The notes: generated by a model not told the origin, from the sequence alone. A DNA stretch of 64,000 nucleotides from Clostridium novyi NT (GCF_000014125.1 NC_008593.1:2418001-2482000), one strand, 5' to 3'; shown: positions 43,214-61,676, counted from the stretch's first letter. Made by a program: numbers and translations.

Positions 43214-44596
43214 CTATTTTATTATCCCAATGGAACTTAAAAATACAACTAAAACTAGCACTGGAGTAATATATCTTAATATAAATCTGCATATGCTTAT
43301 TACTTTACGATTTTTAAGTTCACCATTATTAGAAAGTTCCTCTTGAAAGTCCTTCTTAGGAATAAAGTATCCAATTAATATAGCTATGAAAAATCCTCCC
43401 AATGGTAAAATTATATTAGAAGATAAATAATCAAAAATCTCAAAAATTCTAAGTCCTGCTATTGTAAATCCACCTAATACAGCACCCGAATTTGATGAAA
43501 GTGTTGCAAAAATTCCAAATCCAAAAATTATACAAGCATTTAATATAACTGATTTTGTTCTAGACATTCCTTTTTGCTCTACTAGATAAACAACAACAAC
43601 CTCACACATAGATGTCATAGCCATTGTTGCAGCAATTGATGCTAAAATAAAAAATGCTACTAATAATACTGTACCAAATGGTATCTTTGTAAACACTAGA
43701 GGCACTGTCATAAATAAAAGTCCAGGACCTCCTGCTGGTTTCATGTTAAAAGTAAATACAGCAGAAAATACCGCTAATCCAACTAAAAGAGATACTATAG
43801 TATCTGAAATCGCTACCTTAACTGCAGTGCCTATCATATTGTCCTTCTTTGTAAAATAACTTCCGTAAGTAACCATAGCCCCCATACCTACAGACATTTT
43901 AAAGAAAGCCAATCCCATTGCCATTAAAATTCCCTGTGTAGTTAAGCTTGAAAAATCAGCTTTAAATAAGAATTTAAAACTATTACCCATACCAGGTAAT
44001 GTTAATGCTTTAATATCACAAGCCAAAATAAGTATAAACAATACAGGCATAAGTGTCTTTGTTATTTTTTCTATACCGTTTTTTACACCTAATATTAAAA
44101 TAATAGAAACAACAACTATAACTACAAGCTGCCATACTATTGGACTAATCATTGCATTTGTAGTACCTAAAAATTCTTGTCTTACACTTTCTGTTGTTGA
44201 CCCATTAAATACTCCCCTAATAGATTTAAATACATATGAATAAACCCATCCACCTACTGTACTATAAAAAAACAATACAAAATATGCACCCAATATGGAA
44301 AGTCCGCCAATTCCCTTCCAAATCTTATTAGTTGTGAACTGATCTATAGCTCCAACAACATTTTTTCTGGTTTTCCTTCCTATGTAGAATTCACTAATCA
44401 TAATTGGAAGTCCTATAAACAAGATAAATCCAAAATAAACTAATAAAAACGCAGCCCCTCCATTAGAACCTACCACGTAAGGAAATTTCCATATATTCCC
44501 CAATCCAACAGCCGAACCTAATGTTGCAAAGAACGCTGCAAGCCCCGATGAAAATCCTTCTCTATTACTGTGTTCTTTCAAGTTTTTCCCTCCCAT
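43214..44596 (-). CDS. Sodium-dependent amino acid transporter (NSS/SNF family)
   Basis: This 460-residue, ~11-12-helix membrane protein has SGLAAFFATLGSAVGLGNIWKFPYVVGSNGGAAF, the NSS first helix with Na+-binding residues. PIMISEFYIGRKTRKNVVGA follows, and GMGAMVTYGSYFTKKDN is near residue 250. Bacterial members (LeuT, TnaT, MhsT) import amino acids with Na+. The substrate is unknown here. The upstream AGGGAAAAAC (or GGGAGG) sits before the ATG 44596 region. It shares its terminator with ldcA. Confidence 0.92.
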   Translation of the reverse strand: MGGKNLKEHSNREGFSSGLAAFFATLGSAVGLGNIWKFPYVVGSNGGAAFLLVYFGFILFIGLPIMISEFYIGRKTRKNVVGAIDQFTTNKIWKGIGGLSILGAYFVLFFYSTVGGWVYSYVFKSIRGVFNGSTTESVRQEFLGTTNAMISPIVWQLVVIVVVSIILILGVKNGIEKITKTLMPVLFILILACDIKALTLPGMGNSFKFLFKADFSSLTTQGILMAMGLAFFKMSVGMGAMVTYGSYFTKKDNMIGTAVKVAISDTIVSLLVGLAVFSAVFTFNMKPAGGPGLLFMTVPLVFTKIPFGTVLLVAFFILASIAATMAMTSMCEVVVVYLVEQKGMSRTKSVILNACIIFGFGIFATLSSNSGAVLGGFTIAGLRIFEIFDYLSSNIILPLGGFFIAILIGYFIPKKDFQEELSNNGELKNRKVISICRFILRYITPVLVLVVFLSSIGIIK

Positions 44597-44746
44597 ATGT
44601 GTTCATAAAAATATAGTCACCTACATAGTATACAATAGATATTTCTAAAAAGTAAGAGGTTAAAATGTATATATAAACATATACTTTAACCTCTCATATT
44701 GGATAAAATTTATTTATAAAATTAACACAATAAATCATTATAAAAC

Positions 44747-45475
44747 TTATAAGGCTTCTTTTAAAACCTTTCCTATACTATCATGTATTACAAGGTTAGC
44801 TTTATCATCATAAGGAGTTTCAGCCTTATTAATTAAAACTAAATTTTTGCCGTTAAAATATTGTATAAGTCCAGCTGCAGGATATACAACTAATGATGTT
44901 CCTCCTACAATTAAAGTATCAGCCTCTTTTATATGTTTAATTGCACTATACATTACATCCATATTTAATTCTTCTTCATATAACACAACATCAGGTTTTA
45001 CAATCTTTCCACAAGCATCACAGTAAGGTATAGCTTCTTTACTATTCATTACATAATCTAAATCAAAACTCTTTCCGCACTTCATGCAGTAGTTTCTAAG
45101 TATAGAACCGTGCAATTCTAACACATTTTTAGAACCAGCCATTTGATGAAGTCCATCAATATTTTGAGTTATAACAGCTGTTAATTTGCCCATTTCTTCT
45201 AATTTTGCAAGTGCTATGTGTGCATCATTTGGTTTTGCATCCTTATATACCATTTTCTTTTTATAAAACTCAAAGAAATCTTCTGTATTTTTCATAAAAA
45301 AGCTATGACTTAACATCTGTTCTGGTGAATATGTGAAATTATGTTTTGTTTTATAAAGCCCTGTTTCAGATCTAAAATCGGGAATTTTACTTTCTGTTGA
45401 AACCCCAGCTCCACCAAAGAATACTATCCTTGAACTTTCATTAATAATATCTTTTAATTTTTGAATTTTATCCAC
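44747..45475 (-). CDS. cobB: NAD-dependent protein deacetylase/deacylase (Sir2)
   Basis: The protein has 242 residues. I prefer GTG 45475 (DKIQKLKDIINES) because AGGAG lies 7 bases upstream; ATG 45484 directly abuts that site. Sirtuin motifs are FFGGAGVSTESKIPDFRS, VITQNIDGLHQMAGS, the catalytic His in LELHGSILRN, zinc cysteines YCMKCGKSF and YCDACGKIVKPDVV, and GGTSLVVYPAA. It removes acyl groups from lysines using NAD+. It is monocistronic. Confidence 0.95.
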   Translation of the reverse strand: MDKIQKLKDIINESSRIVFFGGAGVSTESKIPDFRSETGLYKTKHNFTYSPEQMLSHSFFMKNTEDFFEFYKKKMVYKDAKPNDAHIALAKLEEMGKLTAVITQNIDGLHQMAGSKNVLELHGSILRNYCMKCGKSFDLDYVMNSKEAIPYCDACGKIVKPDVVLYEEELNMDVMYSAIKHIKEADTLIVGGTSLVVYPAAGLIQYFNGKNLVLINKAETPYDDKANLVIHDSIGKVLKEAL

Positions 45476-45708
45476 ACAACTCATCTCCTAATTATATTTT
45501 CCATTTTACTATAATTATACACATAAAAATAAAGTAGATATATAAATCTTTAATTTATTATACATCTACTTTGTTTTTTTAATCAAAATCCATATCTATT
45601 GATTATTGTGCTAAATTACTTATAATTAATACTTCTAATAAACTATTATTTTTTAACAAGTAATTATTTTTTATTTAAAACTTTTATTTTTATTTATGTT
45701 CTCATATA

Positions 45709-46584
45709 TTATTTAAAATTATCTACTATGGATTTCTCTAACGCCTTAAACATCTCTTCCATGTTTTCATATCCATTTGGTTTTATTTTTTTTACTTCAT
45801 AGATGCTATTTAAAGCTTCCTTTTGTTTATTTGCTTTAATCTGTGCATCAACTAAATAGTACCACATAGTTGCACTATTTTTATTATTATTCTTTCGAAG
45901 CTTTGATTTATAATAACTAACAACCTTATTAAAGTAACGAGGATAATCTTCTTTAGATTCTACAAGTTTTCCTTTATCATATTTTAATACATTTACAATA
46001 TAAACATCACCATCGAGATTATTCCAAATTGCAATTTTCTTTATATTACTCTTTCTATTATCCTTTTCCATTAACTTAACATCTAATTTAGAATACTTAT
46101 AACTATCTATTTCCTTTAGTTTATTTTCTTTTTCATTATATTTGTATACCTTTAATATATTTTTTAAAGGTTCTCCAGTAGAAAAACCAACTAAAAGCTC
46201 ATCTTTGTTATCTCCATCTAAATCTGCAAAAGTTACTTCATATATATTTTTATTTTTTTCATACTCTTTAAATACTTCTTTATAGGAATCTCCATAATTT
46301 TTTAAAACTATAAATCCGCCTGTATTTTCATCTTTTTTGTCCTTTAATGTAATTATAACTTCTTTTTCTTTATCTCCATATAAATCATCATACATGATAT
46401 ATTTAGCTTTTTTAGGGTACATAGGTTTTTTTAGTTCTGTTCCTTTTGGAATATATCTTTCAATGTTTTTATTAAAATTAAAAGTAATAGCTTCAACAGA
46501 TTCAGTTCCTTTAACTTTATTAATACAATATAATACAACAAAAACTAAACATATACATAATAAAAATTTATAATTTCTTTTCAT
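45709..46584 (-). CDS. Membrane-anchored or secreted protein with FG-GAP-like Ca2+ motif
   Basis: The protein has 291 residues. The N-terminus MKRNYKFLLCICLVFVVLYCINKVKG is a signal anchor. EVTFADLDGDNKDELLVGFS near residue 120 is a DxDGDxxxE-type VCBS/FG-GAP calcium-binding motif. A second weaker one, YIMYDDLYGDKEKEVIITL, is near residue 64. The C-terminal part is helical, possibly TPR-like (WYYLVDAQIKANKQKEALNSIYEVKKI). The function is unknown; an extracytoplasmic location is inferred. AAAGGAGAG precedes ATG 46584. Confidence 0.65.
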   Translation of the reverse strand: MKRNYKFLLCICLVFVVLYCINKVKGTESVEAITFNFNKNIERYIPKGTELKKPMYPKKAKYIMYDDLYGDKEKEVIITLKDKKDENTGGFIVLKNYGDSYKEVFKEYEKNKNIYEVTFADLDGDNKDELLVGFSTGEPLKNILKVYKYNEKENKLKEIDSYKYSKLDVKLMEKDNRKSNIKKIAIWNNLDGDVYIVNVLKYDKGKLVESKEDYPRYFNKVVSYYKSKLRKNNNKNSATMWYYLVDAQIKANKQKEALNSIYEVKKIKPNGYENMEEMFKALEKSIVDNFK

Positions 46585-46733
46585 ATAATTTCTCTCCTTT
46601 AAGTAAATACCTTAAGTTGTTAAAATATACAAGTTTAAAAAAACATATATAAGATATTATTTACTTAGAGAAATAAATACATACATAAACTTAAAAGTTT
46701 ATATTTTATTTATTTACAAATTCAAAAAATAAA

Positions 46734-46763
46734 AAAGCACTAAGCTGATTAGCTTAGTGCTTT
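46734..46763 (-). terminator. Terminator of rRNA operon 1
   Basis: AAAGCACTAAGCT pairs with AGCTTAGTGCTTT and is followed on minus by TTTATTTTTTG. Confidence 0.9.
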
Positions 46764-46768
46764 AAGTT

Positions 46769-46885
46769 ACCTGGCGACGACCTACTCTTCCACACCGTCT
46801 CCAGTGCAGTACCATCGGCGCTTTGAAGCTTAACCTTCGTGTTCGGTATGGGAACGGGTGTTACCTTCAAGCCATTACCACCAGA
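46769..46885 (-). rRNA. rrf: 5S ribosomal RNA, operon 1
   Basis: A ~117-nt 5S gene on minus, beginning TCTGGTGGTAATGG and ending with GTCGCCAGG, with the conserved CGAAC-region complement. It differs from operon 2 at position 46836 and at its 5' end. Ends are approximate. Confidence 0.95.
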
Positions 46886-46963
46886 TAAAATCTATATTGT
46901 TGTTGACAATTTTAAAAGAATCTTTGAATTATTCTTTCAAAATTGCACAGCGATAATAATTAT

Positions 46964-49869
<2,906 letters not shown>

Positions 49870-50040
49870 ATCATCATCTACTAATTTTCATTAGTGTCTA
49901 GGTTTAGATTATTTCTAATCTTATTAATTCGTTTCTTTATCACTGTGCAATTTTCAAAGAACAATTTCTTGAAAGACTTAGTCTTTCAAAATTAAACAGA
50001 ATCAGGTTTCCAGTCTGGAAGCTTTGCTTCCATTCTCCCT

Positions 50041-51555
<1,515 letters not shown>

Positions 51556-52099
51556 AAAGTTTAATCTTACTCAAATTTATTGACTGGTTTATTACCTATA
51601 TTCTGTTTAATTTTCAAAGACCATTTTCTTTCGCCATCTCTTGACAGCTAGTTAATTATATCAATTTGAAATCTCTTTGTCAACAACTTTTTTTAACTTT
51701 TTATTTTTAAATTTTCATTTAAAAACTATTTTGTTTTTTAGTTGTTTTTCTGATTTCTTGTCGTCTCTCGTGACGACATGGAGTATTGTATCAAATATTA
51801 TTCACTAGTAAAAAACAACTTGACTGTTTAATTTTAAATTAAATCTATAATACTCTTTATTTCTATATAATTCTTATATTTATACATATTGATACTCCTG
51901 GTAAAGTATAAGCTCTTAAATTCTCATATGCATTATATTGACTAAGCTTTTTCTTAGAAATACTCTAAAACAATTGAAAATATATAAACATTTGTATTTT
52001 TATAAAAGTAAAAAGAGCCAATTTCTAATAAAATTAAAAATCAGCTCTTCAAATTTAGTTAAACCACTAAATTATATATAATAATAAATATATTTTTTA
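51556..52099. other. Leader region of rRNA operon 1
   Basis: No gene is seen. It contains the P2 promoter, a hairpin GTCGTC-TCTCGT-GACGAC at 51760-51777 and a small stem ATACTCC...AAAGTAT at 51892-51909. Both are conserved at matching distance before operon 2. A weak upstream promoter (TTTGATACAAT on minus near 51790) is possible. A weak hairpin near 52011-52048 may end the parvulin gene. Confidence 0.65.
51655..51683 (-). promoter_or_regulatory. rRNA operon 1 promoter (P2)
   Basis: On minus, TTGACA (51683-51678), a 17-bp spacer ending in TTGA, and TATAAT (51660-51655). This is full consensus, about 100 bp before the 16S. Confidence 0.9.
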
Positions 52100-52843
52100 C
52101 TACTTAACTTCTACGTTATATTTTTTCTTTAATTCTTCTACAGTTGTTGCGTATTTTACTTTTTGTCTTTCTTGAAGTAAGTTAGTTCTAATTAGATCCT
52201 TAACTTCATCAAATGACTTTTCAGTAGCTTCTTGCTTTTCTTCTACTTGTATTAAATGATATCCAAATTGAGTTTTAACAGGTTCACTTACTTTTCCTAT
52301 TTCTAAGTTAAATGCAGCTTCTTCAAATTCAGGAACCATTTGACCCTTACCGAATTTTCCAAGGTTTCCGCCTTGAGCTTTTGAAGGACAGGTTGAATAT
52401 TTAGTTGCAGCATCACCAAAAGTCATTCCATTTTTTATTTCTTCAGCAACTTCTTTAGCTAATTCTTCAGTATCAACAAGTATGTGTTTTGCTGAGATCA
52501 TTTCTCCAACAACGAAATTAGACTTATTAGCATTGTAATAGTCTTCAACTTCTTTATCTGTAAGTTCTACTTGTGAAAGTACTTTGTTTACTGATAATTG
52601 TGTTAAAGCATCTCTTTCCATTATTTCTATAGCAGTAGTATATTCTTTTGTTTTGTCATATTCCATTTCTTTTCCATAATTATAGAAAACCTCAAAAGAT
52701 ATTAATTGTTCTAATAATTGTTTTTTACCTTGTTCAGTTGCTAAATAAGCTTGTTGTTCTTTTGGAAATCTTTTTATTGATTCTTGAATATCATTTTCTG
52801 TTATTTCTCTTCCATTAACTGTAGCTAAAACTTTATTTTCCAT
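52100..52843 (-). CDS. Cytoplasmic parvulin-type peptidyl-prolyl isomerase
   Basis: The protein has 247 residues. A SurA/PrsA-like N-terminal helical part (ATVNGREITENDIQESIKRFPKEQQAYL) is followed by a PpiC parvulin domain at ~110-205. That domain has ISAKHILVDTEELAKEVAEEIKNGMTFGDAATKYSTCPS, GGNLGKFGKGQMVPEFEEAAF and VKTQFGYHLIQV. There is no signal peptide or lipobox, so unlike PrsA it should act inside the cell, as a folding helper for proline isomerisation. It lies alone between the rRNA operon 1 leader and the tRNA-Lys unit. The upstream AAAGGAG supports ATG 52843. Confidence 0.92.
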   Translation of the reverse strand: MENKVLATVNGREITENDIQESIKRFPKEQQAYLATEQGKKQLLEQLISFEVFYNYGKEMEYDKTKEYTTAIEIMERDALTQLSVNKVLSQVELTDKEVEDYYNANKSNFVVGEMISAKHILVDTEELAKEVAEEIKNGMTFGDAATKYSTCPSKAQGGNLGKFGKGQMVPEFEEAAFNLEIGKVSEPVKTQFGYHLIQVEEKQEATEKSFDEVKDLIRTNLLQERQKVKYATTVEELKKKYNVEVK

Positions 52844-53038
52844 AGCTAAACTCCTTTTACATAAGTATTTTATTTAAGCCCATTGACCTACCATTCTATA
52901 ATAACATATAGTTATACAAAAAAAATAGGTCATATATCATAAATAACCTATTTATATCCATTAAGTAACTTACTTACTAATAATTCATTTACTTTATATA
53001 AAATTCGTTGTTAATTTTATTATTCAAAAAAAGTAAAA

Positions 53039-53064
53039 ACGCATCTTTATATAAAGATGCGTTT
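53039..53064 (-). terminator. Terminator of tRNA-Lys
   Basis: AACGCATCTTTAT pairs with ATAAAGATGCGTT and is followed on minus by TTTACTTTTTTTG. Confidence 0.9.
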
Positions 53065-53140
53065 TGGTGATCCACCGGGGAATCGAACCCCGGACAACAT
53101 GATTAAAAGTCATGTGCTCTACCGACTGAGCTAGTGAATC
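53065..53140 (-). tRNA. tRNA-Lys (anticodon TTT)
   Basis: A 76-nt gene on minus: acceptor GATTCAC with GTGGATC, D-arm AGCTCAGTCGGTAGAGC, anticodon loop CTTTTAA (TTT), T-arm GGGGTTCGATTCCCC, encoded CCA. Confidence 0.98.
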
Positions 53141-53168
53141 ATATATGTTCCTGTCGAACACAATTGAT

Positions 53169-53197
53169 ATTATATCAAGGTTATATTAATATGTCAA
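53169..53197 (-). promoter_or_regulatory. tRNA-Lys promoter
   Basis: On minus, TTGACA (53197-53192), a 17-bp spacer and TATAAT (53174-53169), full consensus. Confidence 0.9.
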
Positions 53198-53382
53198 CAT
53201 ATTTTTATAATCTTTTTATTAATTTTATTTTATTTTTAAAACCCGCATACAGTCTTGCTTTTACGCCAATTATATTTATCTTATTACAAAAATTATATTA
53301 AAAATTAATATGATTTTATATAAACTTAAAATAATTTTATACTCCTTTAGTATGCTCTTATATATTTAATTTTAAATAATAA

Positions 53383-53410
53383 AAAAGCACTAGTAATTAT
53401 ACTAGTGCTT

Positions 53411-53411
<1 letters not shown>
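53383..53411 (-). terminator. Terminator of the orphan 5S-tRNA-Phe unit
   Basis: AAAGCACTAGT pairs with ACTAGTGCTTT, abutting the CCA end of the tRNA, with TTTTATT on minus. Confidence 0.9.
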
Positions 53412-53486
<75 letters not shown>

Positions 53487-53491
53487 TTATT

Positions 53492-53608
53492 ACCTGGCGA
53501 CGACCTACTCTTCCACATCGTCTCCAATGCAGTACCATCGGCGCTTTGAAGCTTAACCATCGTGTTCGGTATGGGAACGGGTGTTACCTTCAAGCCATAA
53601 TCACCAGA
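53492..53608 (-). rRNA. rrf: Orphan 5S ribosomal RNA
   Basis: A complete ~117-nt 5S not linked to 16S/23S, transcribed with tRNA-Phe from its own consensus promoter. Relative to both operon copies it has two changes (53518 T for C and 53527 A for G) that together keep a base pair. This argues that it is functional. Confidence 0.95.
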
Positions 53609-53635
53609 TTTGTTTTTTCGTTACTACAGGTACAA

Positions 53636-53664
53636 ATTATATCAAACTTCTATTCATATGTCAA
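53636..53664 (-). promoter_or_regulatory. Promoter of the orphan 5S-tRNA-Phe unit
   Basis: On minus, TTGACA (53664-53659), a 17-bp spacer ending TTGA, and TATAAT (53641-53636). The predicted start is ~20 nt before the 5S. The remaining intergenic DNA up to 53978 shows nothing else. Confidence 0.9.
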
Positions 53665-53978
53665 TATTATATCCTAATTTTTTATATATTTTTTAACTTT
53701 TACGAAAAAAATACATTATTTATATTCCTTATTAACATTTAAGCATACAAAATATAATATAAAATATTAAAATATATCTTCTATGAAATATCCTCTATGA
53801 ATTTTCACTTATAAAATTATATTTCTACAATTATATTTGAACTAATTTGGTTATTAATCTTTAGTCCATTTTGGTAATCTTATATATTCATTTATATAAA
53901 TAATGATCGCTTATTCCACAAATACTCTTATAACTTCAAAGTATAATTTTTATATCATAGTATTTAAAACAATAAAAA

Positions 53979-54003
53979 AACACTAGTAATTATACTAGTG
54001 TTT

Positions 54004-54004
<1 letters not shown>
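53979..54004 (-). terminator. Terminator of rRNA operon 2
   Basis: AAACACTAGT pairs with ACTAGTGTTT, directly after the tRNA-Phe, with TTTTTATT on minus. It is a near copy of the orphan unit's terminator. Confidence 0.9.
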
Positions 54005-54079
<75 letters not shown>

Positions 54080-54084
54080 TTATT

Positions 54085-54201
54085 ACCTGGCGACGACCTA
54101 CTCTTCCACACCGTCTCCAGTGCAGTACCATCGGCGCTTTGAAGCTTAACCATCGTGTTCGGTATGGGAACGGGTGTTACCTTCAAGCCATAATCACCAG
54201 A
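54085..54201 (-). rRNA. rrf: 5S ribosomal RNA, operon 2
   Basis: A ~117-nt 5S on minus. The 23S-5S spacer is only ~36 bp, against ~78 bp in operon 1. Its 5' end (TCTGGTGATTATGG) matches the orphan copy rather than operon 1. Confidence 0.95.
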
Positions 54202-54237
54202 TTGTTCTTTCAAAATTGCACAGTGATAATAATTTAT

Positions 54238-57143
<2,906 letters not shown>

Positions 57144-57314
57144 ATCATCATCTACTAATTTTCATTAGTGTCTAGGTTTAGATTATTTCTAATCTTATTA
57201 ATTCGTTTCTTTATCACTGTGCAATTTTCAAAGAACAATTTCTTGAAAGACTTAGTCTTTCAAAATTAAACAGAATCAGGTTTCCAGTCTGGAAGCTTTG
57301 CTTCCATTCTCCCT

Positions 57315-58829
<1,515 letters not shown>

Positions 58830-59177
58830 AAAGTTTAATCTTACTCAAATTTATTGACTGGTTTATTACCTATATTCTGTTTAATTTTCAAAGACCATTT
58901 TCTTTCGCCATCTCTTGACAGCTAGTTAATTATATCAATTTGAAATCTCTTTGTCAACAACTTTTTGAATTTTTTAATTTTCTCAAATTACTTAAATTCT
59001 TTAATTGTTTACTTGATTTCTTGCCGTCTCTCGTGACGACATGGACTATCTTATCAAAATAAGTCACATTATGTTTTTCATTAAATATCATTTTATTAAT
59101 TTATAACTAGTATTCTCTTAATTACTACTTATTATTAACTTTTGTTTATATTGATACTCCAGGCAAAGTATATGCTT
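58830..59177. other. Leader region of rRNA operon 2
   Basis: No gene is seen. The first ~130 bp match operon 1. Further up only short islands are kept: GCCGTC-TCTCGT-GACGAC at 59033-59050 and ATACTCC...AAAGTAT at 59154-59171, the latter touching the end of the CPBP gene. Confidence 0.65.
58929..58957 (-). promoter_or_regulatory. rRNA operon 2 promoter (P2)
   Basis: On minus, TTGACA (58957-58952), a 17-bp spacer identical to operon 1, and TATAAT (58934-58929). Confidence 0.9.
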
Positions 59178-60074
59178 TTATTTTTTACAATTTATAAACT
59201 TCCACACTATAATAAAGTTTATTCCTATAATTAAAGTTACTAAAATTCCTGCTTCTGGTCCAAACTTTCCACCTGTTATTATATTTTCATGAATATATTT
59301 AATTAAATAAATAGAATGAAATTGACTTTGTCCGCTGACAGGAAATCCGAAAACATTTCCCTGAAAATAGTTCCAAGTTATATGATATCCAATCGACATC
59401 CAAAGATTTTTCGTCTTTATATACATATAAGAAAACAACATTCCTATTAAGAATATATTAATAAGTCCCATAACTTTTACATTTGGATTTAATGTATGCA
59501 TTATAGAAAACAAACAAGAAGATATTATAGATGCCCTTACAGGTTTATTCTTAATGTCTAATGTATTTAAAATATATCCCCTACATAAAACTTCTTCATT
59601 TACTGCCACTAGAATAAAAACTATAACACCTAAAAAAATACTCTTATCTATACTTGGATACTTCAATGAATTTTTAAGAGTTATTTCTCCAGTCCAGATT
59701 AAAGTTAAAAACACCGCGGTTATTGATAAAGCTCCTAATCCTAAGCCAATTAATATGTTTCTCCCTCTATTAACACCTTGAAAAAACCTTATATCCTTAA
59801 TACCTTTGTTATCAAAAATTCTAATTAACAACATCAAAGTTAGAAATATACCAATTGATTCTAATACTTTAATATATAGTGTACCTGTTTCTGTGTTTAA
59901 AAGGTATTTAGTAACTTTAGAATACATATCATAATTATCTTCTATATTAAATATATTTTTTCCTAAGAAGTTAATAAGAATTTGCATTAAGATACTAGCA
60001 ATTACAAAATAAATAATACATAATGAAACAATCTTAACTAAAGCATCTGATTTATTATATTCCTCATTCAACAC
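59178..60074 (-). CDS. CPBP family intramembrane metalloprotease
   Basis: This 298-residue, ~8-helix membrane protein belongs to the CAAX-protease/bacteriocin-processing (Abi) family. The three active motifs are present: NEEVLCRGYILN (EExxxR) near residue 158, FSIMHTLNP with the metal-binding His near residue 190, and GYHITWNYF (HxxxN) near residue 225. Members cleave within membranes and are linked to bacteriocin self-immunity or membrane-protein turnover. No bacteriocin gene is next to it. The start is probably GTG 60074, with GGGGGATGAG upstream. It is monocistronic. Confidence 0.9.
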   Translation of the reverse strand: MLNEEYNKSDALVKIVSLCIIYFVIASILMQILINFLGKNIFNIEDNYDMYSKVTKYLLNTETGTLYIKVLESIGIFLTLMLLIRIFDNKGIKDIRFFQGVNRGRNILIGLGLGALSITAVFLTLIWTGEITLKNSLKYPSIDKSIFLGVIVFILVAVNEEVLCRGYILNTLDIKNKPVRASIISSCLFSIMHTLNPNVKVMGLINIFLIGMLFSYMYIKTKNLWMSIGYHITWNYFQGNVFGFPVSGQSQFHSIYLIKYIHENIITGGKFGPEAGILVTLIIGINFIIVWKFINCKK

Positions 60075-60196
60075 CTCATCCCCCTACTATTACTATATTA
60101 CCATATGTATATTTTTCACAAAAATTTTTTATGTAAACAAAAAACTGCTGATAAAAACCAGCAGTTCTACTAATCTTATTTATTAAGTTTAAAAAT

Positions 60197-60979
60197 CTAT
60201 ATATTCATTTTATTTTCTAATAAATATCCTGTTCCAAAGAACATTCCTATATAAACAACTAACATATATATACTTCTTGCAATATTTATTGTGAAATATT
60301 CTGGTGTAATAGTTACAGTTCCATCATTTATAATTCCAGTTGAACCTAATGAATTTACCATGTCCAATGAAATTTTCATCTCATGAGGAAAAACATCTCC
60401 AACTTTATATGATATATAGCTTATTACAAAGTTTAAAACTATGAATACTATAAATCCTATAAATCCACTTATCTTCTTTCCCTTATAAGCAACTCTTGTT
60501 AATGTTATAGAAAAATATATTGTAAGCAATAACATTATTAATACAATGATAGCATATATTATCCCAATTAATACGAATTGTTTTATATCTATTCTTGAAC
60601 TTAGAATCTTAATTAAATCTTCTCCGCTTAAAGCATTTATTATAGTTTTAAATGAAATAAAACTTATAAATCCTGAAATTAAAAACCATAACACTCCAAT
60701 TATAATTTTTGAACCTAATACCTTATATCCACTTACAGGTAAAGTAAATGTTAAATATCCTCTATCTTCATATATTTCATTTGCAAAAGATTTTTCGACA
60801 AAAATTAATACAGTTATAAATAAAATAGTATTTACGAGTACTGTAATACCTATAATAGAACCAGACTTCCAATGTCCTATTCTTGTTAAAAATAATCCTT
60901 GTAATAATATAATTATAGCAAACAAAGCACAAAATGTTTTATAATTTCCTTTTAACTCATATTTAATTAACTTCCCCAT
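60197..60979 (-). CDS. ABC transporter permease
   Basis: This 260-residue protein has six hydrophobic helices and no signal peptide, an ABC-2-like permease (KLIKYELKGNYKTFCALFAII opening). Its ATG overlaps the stop of the ATPase gene (TAATG), so the two are translationally coupled. With the upstream GntR and ATPase genes it forms a YtrABC-like operon. The substrate is unknown; such operons respond to cell-wall antibiotics in Bacillus. A hairpin near 60141-60165 (AACTGCTG...CAGCAGTT) follows as a probable terminator. Confidence 0.85.
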   Translation of the reverse strand: MGKLIKYELKGNYKTFCALFAIIILLQGLFLTRIGHWKSGSIIGITVLVNTILFITVLIFVEKSFANEIYEDRGYLTFTLPVSGYKVLGSKIIIGVLWFLISGFISFISFKTIINALSGEDLIKILSSRIDIKQFVLIGIIYAIIVLIMLLLTIYFSITLTRVAYKGKKISGFIGFIVFIVLNFVISYISYKVGDVFPHEMKISLDMVNSLGSTGIINDGTVTITPEYFTINIARSIYMLVVYIGMFFGTGYLLENKMNI

Positions 60980-61674
60980 TATTGAAATACCTCCCTAAAT
61001 AATTCATCAACGGATTTACCCTTTTGACATCTTAAATCTTCAGCATTTCCTTGAAGCACTATACTTCCATCCTTTATAAATGCAATATCATCAAAAATTC
61101 TTTCTATATCATGTACAAGATGCGTTGTTATAATCATAGAACTATCTTCATTATAATTTTTTATAATAGCATCTAATATTTGCTCTCTTGCAACAGGATC
61201 TACTGCCGCTAAAGGCTCATCTAATATATAAAGTTTAGCTTTTCTAGATAACACTAAAGTAAGATTTAACTTTTCAAGCATACCCTTTGATAATGCTGTT
61301 ACCTTTAAACTTCTATCAAGCTTCATAAACTCTAAAAGCTCATTACACTTATTCTCATCAAAGTCCTTATAAAAATCCTTAAATAATTCTATTGCATCAC
61401 TTATCTTCATCCATTTATACAAATAATTTTTATCTGGAAGATATGATACTATTTCTTTAGTTTTAACACCTGGCTTATTTCCATCTATTAAGATTTCTCC
61501 ACTAGATTGTCTTAAAAGCCCAGTTGCAATTTTTATAAATGTTGTTTTACCACTTCCATTAGGTCCAAGTAATCCAAAAACTTTTCCCTTTTCTAATGTT
61601 AAATTAAAATTATCTAAAGCTTTCTTGTTAAAATAATTTTTACATAAATCTTTAGTTTCTAATATAATATCCAA
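60979..61674 (-). CDS. ABC transporter ATP-binding protein
   Basis: This 231-residue ATPase has Walker A LLGPNGSGKTTFIK near residue 34, the Q-loop in VSYLPDKNYLY and an ABC signature in TALSKGMLEKLNL (degenerate from LSGGQ). Walker B LYILDEPLAAVDP is near residue 148, and the switch His is in IITTHLVHDIE. The Gly-to-Lys change (LSKGM) is common in the YtrB/YxlF-like exporters. It lies 2 bp after the gntR gene and overlaps the permease gene. Confidence 0.93.
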   Translation of the reverse strand: MDIILETKDLCKNYFNKKALDNFNLTLEKGKVFGLLGPNGSGKTTFIKIATGLLRQSSGEILIDGNKPGVKTKEIVSYLPDKNYLYKWMKISDAIELFKDFYKDFDENKCNELLEFMKLDRSLKVTALSKGMLEKLNLTLVLSRKAKLYILDEPLAAVDPVAREQILDAIIKNYNEDSSMIITTHLVHDIERIFDDIAFIKDGSIVLQGNAEDLRCQKGKSVDELFREVFQ

Positions 61675-61676
61675 CT

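Noticed and set aside
59178..60074. Bacteriocin immunity locus around the CPBP protease
   Set aside because: No precursor peptide, maturation or export gene is adjacent; the flanks are rRNA and a YtrABC-like operon.
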